Source: Alkaliphilus sp.
Lineage (GTDB): Bacteria > Bacillota > Clostridia > Peptostreptococcales > Natronincolaceae
Direction: 5' to 3'
NCBI GenBank assembly: GCA_023230535.1
Contig: JALNXC010000104.1
Span: 1 to 5,719, forward strand
Length of the DNA: 5,719 bases
Both the position numbers and the translations under genes were made by a program. Shown one piece after another: positions 5,379-5,719 of this stretch. The notes under the pieces were generated by a model. That model saw only the letters and a program-made list of their open reading frames with translations, made no database searches and was not told the origin of the DNA. Numbering within the stretch: the first letter of the stretch is position 1; every line of letters begins with the position of its first letter.

Positions 5379-5719
5379 ATGGGAGAACATGAACAGAATC
5401 TTAAAATCCAATCAAATTGGCTACTTTTTTTTCTATTTTTACTTTTTATATATCGTAAAGATATGAATAAACTGAATTTTCAAGAAATAAATTTAATCGG
5501 TTTAGATAAAAAAATCGAATTACTCAATAGAATAAGGGAGTATTTGGATCCACAGGAACAACATATTGTTCATAGTACGGAAATCATATTACAAATTATT
5601 GCTAAAATTAAAATATTGATGGATTTACCGCAGGTTGGGGCATCGGAAATGAGGTATTCCACATCGGATCTAAAGGATAGAAAGCGCAGTATGTTAATGG
5701 ATTTAAGTGGATTTCTTGA
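5379..5719 (+). CDS. Unknown protein with N-terminal hydrophobic segment (3' partial)
   Basis: The frame opens with ATG, 5 bases after AAAGGAGGT (5365-5373), and is still open at the right edge. The final TGA of the window is out of frame, so 113 codons are visible and the gene is incomplete. I do not recognise the family. Residues 1-13 are polar. Residues 14-25 (WLLFFLFLLFIY) form a very hydrophobic stretch followed by RK, short for a full transmembrane helix but long enough for membrane anchoring. Residues 43-83 are a predicted helical region (KKIELLNRIREYLDPQEQ, then EIILQIIAKIKILMDLP). The remainder is more polar, with charged and Met-rich parts. No catalytic motif or Cys is visible. It is divergent from the 93-residue gene across a 224-base spacer that carries promoters for both. 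Confidence 0.75.
   Translation, partial: MGEHEQNLKIQSNWLLFFLFLLFIYRKDMNKLNFQEINLIGLDKKIELLNRIREYLDPQEQHIVHSTEIILQIIAKIKILMDLPQVGASEMRYSTSDLKDRKRSMLMDLSGFL

Noticed and set aside
5717..5719. Terminal TGA as the stop codon of the right-edge gene
   Set aside because: Codon-by-codon reading from ATG 5379 ends with CTT at 5715-5717 and a partial codon GA, so the TGA is out of frame and the gene continues beyond the window.

Overview
The window looks like chromosomal DNA from a low-GC, endospore-forming Firmicute, most likely class Clostridia. The evidence is the A/T-rich composition, the strong AGGAGG-type ribosome binding sites, the use of TTG and GTG starts, and a SpoVB-type flippase linked to spore cortex synthesis. 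The species cannot be named from the sequence. Gene density is high and no gap between genes exceeds about 225 bases. I see no tRNA, rRNA, insertion sequence, CRISPR array or phage gene.

Layout from left to right. (1) Positions 1-73 hold the 3' end of something on the + strand, overlapped by a 20-base perfect palindrome followed by a T-run, which looks like an intrinsic terminator. (2) On the - strand is a 519-residue SpoVB-like polytopic flippase (123-1682) with a TTG start. (3) Divergent from it is a monocistronic 63-residue helical-hairpin protein of unknown function (1900-2091), with its own candidate promoter and a clear terminator (2175-2209). (4) Five bases after that terminator begins a near-consensus sigma-A promoter (2215-2243) for a MocR-type regulator, a GntR winged helix fused to a class I aminotransferase fold (2276-3766). 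(5) A diacylglycerol kinase-like lipid kinase of the YegS/BmrU/DgkB family follows in the same direction (3884-4783). No convincing promoter or terminator separates the two, so they are probably co-transcribed. (6) A long bidirectional terminator (4797-4848) separates the lipid kinase from a convergent 93-residue all-helical protein (4873-5154). (7) Divergent from that gene, a second unknown protein with an N-terminal hydrophobic segment starts at 5379 and runs off the right edge.

No single pathway is evident. There is a loose envelope and lipid theme: SpoVB-like proteins are thought to handle undecaprenyl-linked cell-wall intermediates, and DgkB-like kinases phosphorylate lipids. The MocR regulator has none of the well-known target genes next to it (pdxST, gabTD), so its effector and regulon are unknown. 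The least explained parts are the 63-residue protein and the divergent pair of small helical proteins at the right end. They are conservative candidates for undescribed clostridial or sporulation-associated proteins, not a demonstrated new system.
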